From Chloroflexota bacterium (GTDB taxonomy: Bacteria > Chloroflexota > Anaerolineae > DTLA01), in contig JADBJK010000024.1 in the NCBI GenBank assembly GCA_014874485.1, forward strand, positions 1-64,000: a stretch of 64,000 bases of DNA. The letters run 5' to 3'. The position numbers and the translations under genes are program-made. Positions within the stretch are counted from its first letter, which is position 1; the number at the start of each line of letters is the position of its first letter. Below, piece after piece: positions 33,015-41,472 of this stretch. The notes under the pieces were generated by a model. That model was not told where the DNA came from, made no database searches, and saw nothing but the letters and a program-made list of their open reading frames with translations.

Positions 33015-33032
33015 GCCCGGCGACGCACTTCC

Positions 33033-33362
33033 CTACGGCGCGGGCGGGACGAACCGTAGCGCGCCGACCCAGATGGCGAACCAGCCCGCCACCAGCGTCA
33101 GCACATTCAGGGCAAGCCAGACCGTGCCCTCGGTGCCGGCCACCAGGTCGCGCGCGGCGTGCCGCCGGAAGAACAGCAGGTCTATGGCGTTGGCGGCGGG
33201 GTGCGAGCAGACGTACAGACCCAGCAGGACGCCGATGGTTCCATCGGCCACGTCGTTGCCCGTCAGCGTGCCGAACAGCCACAGCGCGCCCACGTAGGCC
33301 AGGGCCAATGCCCCGAACCCCGCCAGCGCCGCGCTACTTCGGAACGGCCGTTGCCGGGTCAT
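33033..33362 (-). CDS. Small hypothetical membrane protein
   Basis: 109 residues with three hydrophobic segments (ALAGFGALALAYVGALWLFG, TIGVLLGLYVCSHPAANAID, VWLALNVLTLVAGWFAIWVG). No motif assigns a function. GAGAGGATAGGGC precedes the ATG. It follows the zinc-ribbon gene by 68 nt in the same direction. Confidence 0.55.
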   Translation of the reverse strand: MTRQRPFRSSAALAGFGALALAYVGALWLFGTLTGNDVADGTIGVLLGLYVCSHPAANAIDLLFFRRHAARDLVAGTEGTVWLALNVLTLVAGWFAIWVGALRFVPPAP

Positions 33363-33430
33363 GCCCTATCCTCTCTACACGATTCCCTGTTTGCGGCTCT
33401 CAGGGGCTGCCGAGGGTGCGGGGCCGGCCT

Positions 33431-34024
33431 CTACCCGATGCGCACCCTGCCGTTGAACACCACGAGCAGCACGCCCAGGCCAACGAGCAGCAGGCTGGTC
33501 AGGCTGGGCGCAGTATCCCGCGCAGGGGCGTTCAGGTTAGGCCAGGCGGGGAGGTAGCGTATGGAAACCTGCGCGCCTTCGTTGGGCAGCGTGGCGACGT
33601 TCAGCGCCTCCTGATTCCACGAGCCGGTGTACGCCTTGCCGCCCGCGACGAACCGGTAGGTGATCTGGTACTCGTGGTCTTCCCTGTCGGAGACCGAGAC
33701 ATCCGTGATGACCGCGGTCTCCGGCTGGCCCGCGATGCTCAGGATCGGCCCGCGCAGCCCCAGGACGATGAGCACCAGGCCCACCAGGATCGCGAGGAGC
33801 CGTCCCAGGATTGGCGTTCGCTTCTTCTTCGGGGCGGTCTCCATGACGGCGCACGCCTGGGCCTGGGCGCGCGAGACCGCCGGTGCGGGCGGTTGCGGGG
33901 GCGGCGGCGCCGGTGGTGGGGGAGCGGGCTGGGCGACCGGCTGGCCGCATTTGCCGCAGAACCGCGCGTTGGGCCCCAGGGGTGCACCGCATTGTTCGCA
34001 ATACCGTTGCTCGTCGGTGCTCAT
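33431..34024 (-). CDS. Zinc-ribbon DUF3592-like membrane protein
   Basis: 197 residues. A zinc ribbon (CEQCGAPLGPNARFCGKCG) and a Pro-rich linker lead to a helix (LLAILVGLVLIVLGLRG), an extracytoplasmic beta domain resembling DUF3592 (EYQITYRFVAGGKAYTGSW), and a second helix near the end. ATG 34024 follows CGGAGGATGAC. Function unknown; the third protein of this style in the window. Confidence 0.7.
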   Translation of the reverse strand: MSTDEQRYCEQCGAPLGPNARFCGKCGQPVAQPAPPPPAPPPPQPPAPAVSRAQAQACAVMETAPKKKRTPILGRLLAILVGLVLIVLGLRGPILSIAGQPETAVITDVSVSDREDHEYQITYRFVAGGKAYTGSWNQEALNVATLPNEGAQVSIRYLPAWPNLNAPARDTAPSLTSLLLVGLGVLLVVFNGRVRIG

Positions 34025-34044
34025 GTCATCCTCCGAATGTGTCG

Positions 34045-34323
34045 TCAATCTTGAGCCTTCGTCTTGCTGTCCGATGTGCGATAATCCACACGGCCCTCGG
34101 CTGCCCGCTGGGCCAGTGAGACGGACGCCACCGGAAGGGCCACAGCCTCCAGGCGCGTCAGGTTGGCAATCTCGCTCGCATGGTCTATGTCAATGCCTAC
34201 CAGTCGCCCGTTCTCGTCAAAGTCCAATACGACACCCGGCGCGACCTCCCGCGAGTCGGCGCTAGGGCGCTCTGCGAGATCTATGTAGAGCGAATCTGTT
34301 TCTGGATAATAATGAAATCTCAT
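34045..34323 (-). CDS. DUF2283 protein, possible antitoxin-like partner
   Basis: 92 residues. The core YYPETDSLYIDL, then VAPGVVLDFDENGRLVGIDI, is diagnostic of DUF2283, small proteins often paired with DUF4258 or RelE-like partners. It overlaps the preceding small gene by 4 nt, so the two are co-translated. A toxin-antitoxin role is inference. Confidence 0.78.
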   Translation of the reverse strand: MRFHYYPETDSLYIDLAERPSADSREVAPGVVLDFDENGRLVGIDIDHASEIANLTRLEAVALPVASVSLAQRAAEGRVDYRTSDSKTKAQD

Positions 34324-34559
34324 GGTGCCACCTCATCAAAATCCCTGTCAGGGAAGGCATTGTGTACAGTCTCGCCATCCTCCAGTGTTACAACGCGCAG
34401 GTACTTGCCCAGTTCTGGGATGAATGCCCAGTATCGGATGCGGCCATCTGGTTGCACCTGCTTGAGCACCGGCTGTTGCAGGACTTGGAGACACCATTCC
34501 CGCCGGATATAAGGCCGCTTTCGGAGTACCTGCTCTTCAAAGTATCGCGTTGTTTTCAT
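34320..34559 (-). CDS. Small basic protein paired with DUF2283
   Basis: 79 residues, positively charged (MKTTRYFEEQVLRKRPYIR, then RIRYWAFIPELGKYLRVVTL). The layout of an N-terminal helix followed by antiparallel strands resembles RelE/DUF4258-like toxins, but I see no diagnostic motif. It is first in a two-gene unit with DUF2283, which fits a toxin-antitoxin-like module. Confidence 0.65.
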   Translation of the reverse strand: MKTTRYFEEQVLRKRPYIRREWCLQVLQQPVLKQVQPDGRIRYWAFIPELGKYLRVVTLEDGETVHNAFPDRDFDEVAP

Positions 34560-34653
34560 ACTCGTACCCGAGTGCTGCAGGGTCAGCGGTCAAGCCATCA
34601 ACGCAGCCTGCGGCAGGTTGACACGTTTATGCCCGCGCTCCGTGCGGGGCGCG

Positions 34654-36123
34654 CTACGCGGTCTTGTACACGAGCCGACCCTCTACCTTCGCGTTCAGGT
34701 TCTGGTTGTTGCGGAAGTACTCCTGCAGTACGTCCTGGACCGACGTGCTCACGACTTTGGGCTTGCCGTGAGCGGACAGTTCGTCGTAGGTGATGTTCAG
34801 GTACACCGACGAGTTATTGACGTGGTACCCCTGCAGGACGAGGGTGTACAACGCCTCGCTGTCCACGGGCTTGCCGCGCACGTGGAGCGATTCCAGTTCC
34901 CGCGTGGCCTCGTTGTACACGGCGCGGACGCCGCGGTTGACCTGGTAGCATTCGCCTTCGCCGTCGCGGTTTTCGGGTCGCATGACGTGGGCGAAGATGC
35001 GCTTCAACTGCCCGCCGGTCAACGTGAACCGAGTCAGCGTGTCGTCAAACGGGAAGCAGGAGATGAAATTGCCCAGCGTGAGCACCGGGCCCAGTTCCTT
35101 GAGCCGTATGGAGCCGCTGCCCACCATGACCACGTCGGCCTCGGTGTACTCGGCCAGGGCGTCGGCGACCAGGTTGCCCAGCGCCGTTTCCTCCTCGCGC
35201 TTGGGGTGGGTGAGCACCGTCGCGAATCTGGAGAGGATCGTGTTGTACTTGCGGTCCACCTCCTCCTTGAACGTGGAAATGAAATCGTGCAGGCCCTGGT
35301 CCGGCTCCGCGACTTCGTCGGTGATGGGGATCAACTGCCACCGGTAGTCCACGATGGCGTTGGTGTCATCGTCCACCACGATGTCAAAGCGGCCGATCTG
35401 GTCGGTGCCGACGCCGGCCTGGGTGATGAGGATGCCGTTGACCTCCATGGGGGTTCTGAGGATGGTGTGCGAGTGGCCGCCGATGATCATGTCCACGCCC
35501 CATTCGGGGTTCAGCATCTTCGCCAGTTCCACATCCGAGTCAAAGCCGATGTGAGTCAGGAGCACGGTCAGGTCAATGTCATCGTTCTTGTAGGCGTTGC
35601 AGATGCGGCCCACCTCGGCGCTGGCATCTTCCAGCGAGATGAGGGTGCCGACCGTGGGATCCGTCTTCAACGCGTCTATCACCTTCTCGGTGATGATGCC
35701 GATGAACAGGATGTCAAAGCCGGCCACGTTGATGATGTGGTAGGGACGCATGAGGCGCTTGTTGTAGGGCTTGATGTACAGGTTCGCGTTGACGATGGGG
35801 AAGTTGGCCATGCGCTCCAGGAACAGCAAGTGGGGCAGGCCGTAGTCAAACTCGTGGTTGCCCAGCGTTACCACGTCCGGCCCCAGGTAGTTCATGATCT
35901 CAATCGTGGAGACGCCCCTGTACTCGGTGTCAATGATGGAGCCTTGGACCATGTCGCCGGAGATGACGTACAGGACGTTCTCCTCTTCGCGGCGGACGCG
36001 GTTGATGTAGCCCGACAGGAGCGCAAGTCCTCCGATGAGGTGTCCGCCTTCGCCGCGCATTTCTGCGAGGAAGTCGCCGTGCATGTCATTGGAGTGGAGT
36101 ATGGTGAACCGTTTGGTATTCAT
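34654..36123 (-). CDS. 5'-nucleotidase/UshA-family metallophosphatase without signal peptide
   Basis: 489 residues. The N-terminal calcineurin-like domain carries the dimetal ligands (ILHSNDMHGDF, ISGDMVQGS, TLGNHEFDYG, GGHSHT); the C-terminal 5'-nucleotidase domain from about residue 290 has LGNLVADALAEYT and the substrate-stacking region. Family members hydrolyse nucleotides or UDP-sugars, usually outside the cell, but this protein starts directly with the catalytic domain (ATG 36123 after CGGAGGACGGACG) and has no signal peptide. It follows the membrane protein gene by 31 nt. Confidence 0.87.
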   Translation of the reverse strand: MNTKRFTILHSNDMHGDFLAEMRGEGGHLIGGLALLSGYINRVRREEENVLYVISGDMVQGSIIDTEYRGVSTIEIMNYLGPDVVTLGNHEFDYGLPHLLFLERMANFPIVNANLYIKPYNKRLMRPYHIINVAGFDILFIGIITEKVIDALKTDPTVGTLISLEDASAEVGRICNAYKNDDIDLTVLLTHIGFDSDVELAKMLNPEWGVDMIIGGHSHTILRTPMEVNGILITQAGVGTDQIGRFDIVVDDDTNAIVDYRWQLIPITDEVAEPDQGLHDFISTFKEEVDRKYNTILSRFATVLTHPKREEETALGNLVADALAEYTEADVVMVGSGSIRLKELGPVLTLGNFISCFPFDDTLTRFTLTGGQLKRIFAHVMRPENRDGEGECYQVNRGVRAVYNEATRELESLHVRGKPVDSEALYTLVLQGYHVNNSSVYLNITYDELSAHGKPKVVSTSVQDVLQEYFRNNQNLNAKVEGRLVYKTA

Positions 36124-36154
36124 CCGTCCGTCCTCCGTGGAGTATCCCTCTCGG

Positions 36155-36784
36155 CTATTTGCGCCTCGCGCTTCGCTGGGCGCGGGCTTTCCGTGCGGCG
36201 CTGCGCTTCTCGGCGATGGCGACGTGGGACTGAGCATACGCCGCGACCTGTTCAAACCGTTCGGGTGGGCAGTAGAGGCGCAGCAGCGACCGCCACGAAT
36301 TGCTGAGCGTAATGACCCGCAGGCGGCGGTGCACGGTAACGCGCCGCACGTCTCTCCAACTCACCCGCTCGCCGTCCCCCGACGGGCCCGATGTGGCGCC
36401 GAACACGGCTCCGGGCTGTCGGGCCATTAGGCCCAGGGCGACCATCACCCACCGGAACCGCTGGCCCTGGCCTGCATCCTCCATCTGCGCACCGCGCGCG
36501 TCCAACGTGAAGAGAGCGTGGTAGCGGTTGCCATACACGATCACGGTGGTTATTGCGAACAGCGCGGCCAGAATGCCTGCGACGAGAGCCAATAGCGCCG
36601 GTGGCAACAGGATGGGATCTCCGGCTGCGAGGCTCATGAGGAAGACGAGGAGTTCCATGATGAGCAGGCTTGCCACAACCACCCGCAGGAAATCCCACCA
36701 CATGAACGGGTTTGTCGCCAACGGCAGGGCGTATTCCCAAGTCAGCGCTCCGTGTCCCTTGCCCCCATGCTCGTCGTCCGGCAT
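36155..36784 (-). CDS. Hypothetical membrane protein
   Basis: 209 residues. Two hydrophobic helices (VVVASLLIMELLVFLMSL, ALLALVAGILAALFAITTVI) are followed by a soluble region of about 120 residues with a PH-like strand pattern (YHALFTLDARGAQMED, VSWRDVRRVTVHRRLRVITL) and a basic C-terminus. The function is unknown. ATG 36784 is the natural start 28 nt after the promoter. Confidence 0.62.
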   Translation of the reverse strand: MPDDEHGGKGHGALTWEYALPLATNPFMWWDFLRVVVASLLIMELLVFLMSLAAGDPILLPPALLALVAGILAALFAITTVIVYGNRYHALFTLDARGAQMEDAGQGQRFRWVMVALGLMARQPGAVFGATSGPSGDGERVSWRDVRRVTVHRRLRVITLSNSWRSLLRLYCPPERFEQVAAYAQSHVAIAEKRSAARKARAQRSARRK

Positions 36785-36811
36785 ATTCGCGCCCCGCGTG
36801 AAGTTAGGGAC

Positions 36812-36840
36812 ACTGTAGCACAACTCACGTGGGCCGTCAA
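36812..36840 (-). promoter_or_regulatory. Promoter of the membrane protein/UshA-like unit
   Basis: TTGACG (36835-36840) and TACAGT (36812-36817) are 17 bp apart on the minus strand. Confidence 0.6.
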
Positions 36841-36888
36841 TCCGCACGTCTGCATTTCCGTTCTGGGGCGGGAATGACCGAACCGGCT

Positions 36889-36926
36889 CTCCCCTTTCCT
36901 CTCCGCCCGCGGAGAGGAAAGGGGAG
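36889..36926. terminator. 18-bp hairpin with a two-base loop
   Basis: CTCCCCTTTCCTCTCCGC and its exact complement flank only CC. It lies 65 bp past the stop of the minus-strand transglutaminase-like gene. It may terminate that transcript or belong to a dispersed GGGGAGG-rich intergenic repeat; no T-run follows. Confidence 0.55.
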
Positions 36927-36990
36927 GGTGTGGGAGGGGTTAGGTGAGGTCAAGTGGAGCAGGTCCGGGTCAGAACGCGGTTGCCTGCCC

Positions 36991-37632
36991 TCACTTGCGG
37001 CCGCCCGGCGCGGCGATATACACGCCGGCCATGTCGGTGCCGAGAAACCCGGCGTCGTACATGCGCTTGTCCACAGGGCGCAGGTTGCGGATGGCTTCCT
37101 CGTCCAGGAGCGGGTAGTGCCGCACGCGATCCAGCCGCGCGCCGACAAACTCCAGGTCCTGCTCGGTGGTCATCCAGTGCATGCCGTCAAAGACCGTCAA
37201 ATCCAGCGGGCGCGAGTAGGCGCGCAGGGTCTTCTCGCCCAGAGTGTTGAAGTATTCCTCAAAGTACGAGAGCGCCAGTTCTCGCAGGTTGCGGAAGATG
37301 GGTTCGCGGTAGCGCAGGCCCACGAAGTTGGACTTGGCGACTGCACCCCAGCACCCGCGCCAGCGATAGACGGCGATCACGTGGTCGTCGTCGTTCTCGG
37401 CGCGCAGGTCCACCACAAGGGGCGGGTGGCCGTGGAAGCGCAGGGCCGCCGCCGCGAAGATGGCCCCCTCGGTGCAGTGCGCGCAGCGGTCGCGGAGCAC
37501 TCTCCTCGGCGAGCGAGTCTGGTGGTCGGTGGTGTAGGGGATGCTGTCCAGGAAGTCCTGAACCCGCGCGGGGGTGTTGAGCGAGGCGAGAAGGGCCTGC
37601 TCCTCGTCAGTCCAAAGCGTATGGGACGACAT
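36991..37632 (-). CDS. Transglutaminase-like cysteine protein
   Basis: 213 residues. The likely catalytic Cys is in RDRCAHCTEGAIFAAAALR (near residue 52), the His in DDHVIAVYRWRG, in the right order for the transglutaminase/papain-like fold. The rest is not assignable. It may act as a cysteine hydrolase of unknown substrate. ATG 37632 is chosen over an upstream in-frame ATG because it fits the promoter and fold start. Confidence 0.6.
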   Translation of the reverse strand: MSSHTLWTDEEQALLASLNTPARVQDFLDSIPYTTDHQTRSPRRVLRDRCAHCTEGAIFAAAALRFHGHPPLVVDLRAENDDDHVIAVYRWRGCWGAVAKSNFVGLRYREPIFRNLRELALSYFEEYFNTLGEKTLRAYSRPLDLTVFDGMHWMTTEQDLEFVGARLDRVRHYPLLDEEAIRNLRPVDKRMYDAGFLGTDMAGVYIAAPGGRK

Positions 37633-37679
37633 AGGCGCTCCAGCGATCAGGTGAGTTCGGCACACGGCCTTTGAGGGCG

Positions 37680-37708
37680 ATTATGCGCCCGCGCCGCTCT
37701 CATGTCAA
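37680..37708 (-). promoter_or_regulatory. Promoter of the transglutaminase-like gene
   Basis: TTGACA (37703-37708) and CATAAT (37680-37685) are 17 bp apart on the minus strand; it diverges from the promoter at 37736. Confidence 0.6.
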
Positions 37709-37735
37709 ACTCTGGAATCGGAGCGTTCTCCCGCT

Positions 37736-37763
37736 TTGACAGAGTCCCAAAAGCCGATATGAT
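37736..37763 (+). promoter_or_regulatory. Promoter of the PNPOx-like/TspO unit
   Basis: TTGACA (37736-37741) and TATGAT (37758-37763) are separated by 16 bp. Confidence 0.6.
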
Positions 37764-37811
37764 TGCAGTTGGGCTTGACAGGCACTCTGTCCGAGGTTTC
37801 AGGGAGATGCG

Positions 37812-38258
37812 ATGACAGACAGGGAGCGATTGGAAGCGACGATTCGTGAGTTGTACGCACGGCAGGGAGTGGGTGTTCTGTGCGCGCGCGGGGACCGATA
37901 TCCCCATGCAAGTCTGGTGGCCTTCGCTCCGAGCGAGGATCTGCGCACGATCCTCTTTGCCACACTCCGCCAAGCCCGAAAGTACGGATACATAGTACAT
38001 GACCCTCATGTGGTGCTGACCGTGGACAGTCGCACGGAGACCAATGCTGATCTGTTGCGCACTGTGGTGGCTACCGCAAGCGGTATCGCGGAGGAAATCC
38101 CCTTGGCCGAGCGCAGCGGCTGGAAGGACGTTTATCTCAGGCGGCACCCTTCTCTGCTCGCTTTTGTGGAATCGCCCGACTGCGCCTTGATGGCCATTCG
38201 GGTGCAGTCGTACGAGGTCATCACCGATTTTCAGACGGTGGCGGTCCTGCCATTCTGA
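37812..38258 (+). CDS. Pyridoxamine-5'-phosphate oxidase-like flavin-binding protein
   Basis: 148 residues with the split-barrel FMN-binding pattern: VGVLCARGDRYPHASLVAF, TILFATLRQARKYGYI, then a strand pair ending in IRVQSYEVITDF. It probably binds a flavin or F420-like cofactor; the exact reaction is unknown. Start ATG 37812 follows CAGGGAGATGCG. Confidence 0.75.
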   Translation: MTDRERLEATIRELYARQGVGVLCARGDRYPHASLVAFAPSEDLRTILFATLRQARKYGYIVHDPHVVLTVDSRTETNADLLRTVVATASGIAEEIPLAERSGWKDVYLRRHPSLLAFVESPDCALMAIRVQSYEVITDFQTVAVLPF

Positions 38259-38299
38259 CGGCCTGCGCTGTCGCCTATCTTGCGCTCAAGGAGGCTCCC

Positions 38300-39073
38300 G
38301 TGAACAACGACAGGATTAGGCAAGTCGTGAATGTCTTGGCGACGCTCCTCGTTCTCGTGGTCAACGCGTTGGCAAACGCTTTGCCGCTGAATGGCCTGAA
38401 CACAGGCCAGATTTCCGACCAGTTCAACGTCCTCTTTGTCCCTGCAGGCTACGTGTTCTCCATCTGGGGCCTCATCTACGTGGGCCTCATCGCCTTCGCG
38501 GCCTTCCAGGCGCTGCCGTCCCAGCGGGACAACCCGCGCCTGCGCCGCATCGGGTGGTGGTACGCTGTGGGCTGCCTCGCAAACTCCGCGTGGATTTTCT
38601 TGTGGCATTACCAGGTGTTTCCGTTGACGCTGGTGGCGATGCTCGTGCTGCTGGCGTCGCTTATCGCCGTCTATCTGCGCCTGGACATCGGGCGGGCGAA
38701 TGTCCCCGCAGCGGAGCGTTGGGCAACGCACGTGCCTTTCAGCATCTACCTGGGCTGGATTTCGGTCGCCACCATCGCCAACGTTACCGACGTGCTGGAC
38801 TACGTCGGCTGGGGCGGCTGGGGCCTGTCGCCAGAGGCGTGGGCCGTGCTGATGCTCGCCGTGGCCGCTATCCTCACGCTGGCCATGGGGCTGACCCGCT
38901 CTGATGCCGCGTATGCGTTGGTCATCGCGTGGGCGGCGGCGGGGATCGCCATCAAGCAGGCCCCCGCCTCCGAAGCAGTGGCTCGCAACGCGTGGGTGCT
39001 GGCGGTGGTGGCTGCGGTGGTGGCGGTGGCAAGCATCGTGCGGCGCCTGCGTCCCGCGCAAGCGAAGGGCTAA
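38300..39073 (+). CDS. TspO/MBR-family tryptophan-rich membrane protein
   Basis: 257 residues with five TspO helices plus extra C-terminal helices. Diagnostic parts are FVPAGYVFSIWGLIYVGL and NSAWIFLWHYQ with their conserved Trp/Asn residues. Family members bind tetrapyrroles or other hydrophobic ligands and respond to oxygen or stress. The GTG start is set by CAAGGAGGCTCCC. It lies 41 nt after the PNPOx-like gene, suggesting an operon. Confidence 0.85.
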   Translation: MNNDRIRQVVNVLATLLVLVVNALANALPLNGLNTGQISDQFNVLFVPAGYVFSIWGLIYVGLIAFAAFQALPSQRDNPRLRRIGWWYAVGCLANSAWIFLWHYQVFPLTLVAMLVLLASLIAVYLRLDIGRANVPAAERWATHVPFSIYLGWISVATIANVTDVLDYVGWGGWGLSPEAWAVLMLAVAAILTLAMGLTRSDAAYALVIAWAAAGIAIKQAPASEAVARNAWVLAVVAAVVAVASIVRRLRPAQAKG

Positions 39074-39095
39074 TCCATCGTAGGGGTGAGGGGAT

Positions 39096-41288
39096 ATGCT
39101 GGACCTATTGAAGCCCGCTGTTTTCGTGCTCCTGTCGTGGATCGGTCTGTTCTTCGTCTTCAGCGGCGTCGGCCTGCTGGGGTTTCGGTGCGTTCGGCGA
39201 CTGGCCGAGTCGGTGCCCTTTCCGAGGCGAATGTTCCTGGCGTTCTGGGCCGGATGGGCGCTGACGCTGGCCGTTCTGCAAATCTGGCATGTCTTTTTCG
39301 CCGTCAACTGGGTCGCGCTGACCTTCGTGTGGCTGCTCGGACTGGCCGGGCTGGGGTTGCACTGGCGGGATGTGTGGGCCTTGCTCCAGGCCGAATGGCG
39401 CGGGAACGGGCGGGTCTGGCTGGCCGTGGCGGTGCTGGGCCTGTGGTTTGGCAACCTGGCGACCGCGGGCACGACGAACTACGACGACAGCCTGTACCGG
39501 ATTCAGTCCATGCTCTGGGCCAAATCCTATCCCATCGTTCCCGGCCTAGGCAATGTGCATGGGAGGTTGGCGTTCAACAGCACGTACCACCTGTACGCGG
39601 CCATGCTGGACGCCGGCGAATGGACAGGCCGGGCTTTGCACCTGGCCGGCGGGCTTCTGGCGACGGTGCTGATGGCGCACTCGGTGAGGCGCATGGCTGC
39701 CTTGTTCGGCGGGCGAGGCCAGGGGCGCGCGTATCACCTGTTCTACGCGCTGCTGCTGGCGCCGCTTGTGGTGGAAGTCTCCGGGGGCAACATTGCCACG
39801 CTTGCGCCGTCGGTGCCCGTCTTTGTCCTTGCATCCATCCTGCTGGGGGAGTTGCTGGGATTCTTGGTGAGGGTGGACGAGATGGCCTCGGCGGAAGTAC
39901 GGCTCTGGCTCCTCTGGTTCGCACTGATCGCGTGCGCGGGCGTCGTGGTGGAGCGGAGTTTCGCCGTGTTCGGCATCGGTGTCTTCGTCGTGGCGCTGGC
40001 GATATGGTTGGCGCGGCGGCCCCGGCCTGCGTGGCGAGAGGCGCTGGGCACCCTGACGTGGGGGTGCGTGCCGATCGCACTCCTCATCGCGCCGTGGATG
40101 GCACGGGGCATCATCCTGAGCGGGTATCCCGTGTATCCCAACGTCTTCGGCGGGGTCAACGTGCCCTGGCGCGTGCCTCGGGCGCTGGTCATCAGCGAGG
40201 CGAACTGGCTGCGATCGTGGGTGCGGACGCCGCAAGCGTTCTGGGGCGACGTGCTGGCGGACATGTCATGGGTGCGCACGTGGGCCGATAGCCTGCCCGC
40301 GGATGTGCCGCGCGCGGTCGGCGTCGCGTTCGTGGCAGGGCTGGCCGGGCTTCTCGCGCCCGGGTTTGCGGGCCCGGCGCGCCGCAAACGCCTGTGGCCC
40401 ATCCTGCTGCCGCCCATCGCGGCGCTGGTCGCCTGGTTCCTCACCGTGCCCAACCCGCGCCTGGCGATGGGCGCATTCTGGGGGCTTGCGGCGGGTGCTT
40501 TGACCGCAACTGTCGCGCGATTTGTGAGCGGAGACGATGCGACGGGCGAATCCGACGCAGAAGGAAGGCGGCAGTCGGGGTTCTTGCTGCTCGTCGTGCT
40601 GGCGTTTTTCCTGTTCCTTTCGCCCATTCGCTCGCCCTACCTTGTCGCCCCAGGTTCCGATGCGGGCTTCTCCCCGATGCCCAGGCCGGCGTACGAGGGG
40701 CGCGTAACCAACGCGGGCTTTGTGGTGTATGTGCCCAAGGAGGGCGATCGCTGCGGCAGCGCGCCGTTGCCGTGTGCGCACTCGTTCCGGCCCAACCTGG
40801 GCTCGGTGGTCGTGGCCGGGCGCTACGGGTTCATGTTGGATGACTCCATTCGGTACCTGGACATCAACGGGACGGTTGGCTCGCCAATTGCCGATGGCGT
40901 GAGCGCGATATACCAGTCGGGATGGCATTCCCCAGATCCGGGTACCGGAATTCAATGGATGAGGGAGACCTCGCGGATTCTCATGTACGTGGAGAAACCC
41001 ACAACCCTCTACGTGTCGCTCACGCCCGTATCCATGCACGTGAGGGGGAAGTTCGGCTATTCCGGAAGACTGCGCGTGCTGGTGAACGGGAAAGAGGTCG
41101 GAACCTTTGACATGCGGAAGGATGTGTTCACCGAGGTCGCGTTGCCCCTGGCGCAAGATTTCAACCTTGTTACGTTCCAGTACTTGGGCGGCAGTTTCGT
41201 GCCCAAGGGTTCGGTGCCAGGAAGTATGGACGAGCGCGTACTGGGCATTGGGTTCTACCCGCTTCAGTTCCGGGTGGGAGCGCAGTAG
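39096..41288 (+). CDS. Large membrane protein, GT-C glycosyltransferase-like
   Basis: 730 residues. About 12 hydrophobic helices fill residues 1-520. An acidic pair in the first extracytoplasmic loop (TTNYDDSLYRIQ, near residue 130) resembles the catalytic Asp region of GT-C glycosyltransferases. Residues about 520-730 form a soluble beta-rich tail (VSLTPVSMHVRGKFGYSGRL, FQYLGGSFVP). I infer transfer of sugar from a lipid donor; the family assignment is tentative. GGGGTGAGGGGAT precedes the ATG, 22 nt after the TspO gene. Confidence 0.68.
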   Translation: MLDLLKPAVFVLLSWIGLFFVFSGVGLLGFRCVRRLAESVPFPRRMFLAFWAGWALTLAVLQIWHVFFAVNWVALTFVWLLGLAGLGLHWRDVWALLQAEWRGNGRVWLAVAVLGLWFGNLATAGTTNYDDSLYRIQSMLWAKSYPIVPGLGNVHGRLAFNSTYHLYAAMLDAGEWTGRALHLAGGLLATVLMAHSVRRMAALFGGRGQGRAYHLFYALLLAPLVVEVSGGNIATLAPSVPVFVLASILLGELLGFLVRVDEMASAEVRLWLLWFALIACAGVVVERSFAVFGIGVFVVALAIWLARRPRPAWREALGTLTWGCVPIALLIAPWMARGIILSGYPVYPNVFGGVNVPWRVPRALVISEANWLRSWVRTPQAFWGDVLADMSWVRTWADSLPADVPRAVGVAFVAGLAGLLAPGFAGPARRKRLWPILLPPIAALVAWFLTVPNPRLAMGAFWGLAAGALTATVARFVSGDDATGESDAEGRRQSGFLLLVVLAFFLFLSPIRSPYLVAPGSDAGFSPMPRPAYEGRVTNAGFVVYVPKEGDRCGSAPLPCAHSFRPNLGSVVVAGRYGFMLDDSIRYLDINGTVGSPIADGVSAIYQSGWHSPDPGTGIQWMRETSRILMYVEKPTTLYVSLTPVSMHVRGKFGYSGRLRVLVNGKEVGTFDMRKDVFTEVALPLAQDFNLVTFQYLGGSFVPKGSVPGSMDERVLGIGFYPLQFRVGAQ

Positions 41289-41322
41289 GCGGCTGTGTCC
41301 CCGAAAGGATTGAGATGCGGCC

Positions 41323-41357
41323 CACGTGCGACGCACCTCGGAGGGGCGTCGCACGTG
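41323..41357. repeat. 35-nt palindrome (imperfect copy)
   Basis: CACGTGCGACGCACCTC is followed by a right arm ending CGTCGCACGTG; one arm has GAGGGG in place of GAGGTG, so one pair is lost. Same family as 9733-9767. Confidence 0.65.
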
Positions 41358-41369
41358 CTGACAACCGTT

Positions 41370-41472
41370 ATCTGTCATGCTGAGCGAAGGGAAGCCTCTC
41401 GGTTGAGGAGATTCTTCGGCGCTGCGCCCGCGCAATGACACGCCATCAAGAACCCCTGTGGCGGAACGCTAG
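41370..41472. mobile_element. CTAG-bounded intergenic element (copy 4, right half)
   Basis: The right end, read on the minus strand, is CTAGCGTTCCGCCACAGGGG, TTCTTGATGG, then TGTCATTGCGCGG. The left terminal arm is not recognisable. CTAG (41469-41472) contains the TAG stop of the YqeC-MocA-HAD fusion gene. Confidence 0.52.
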
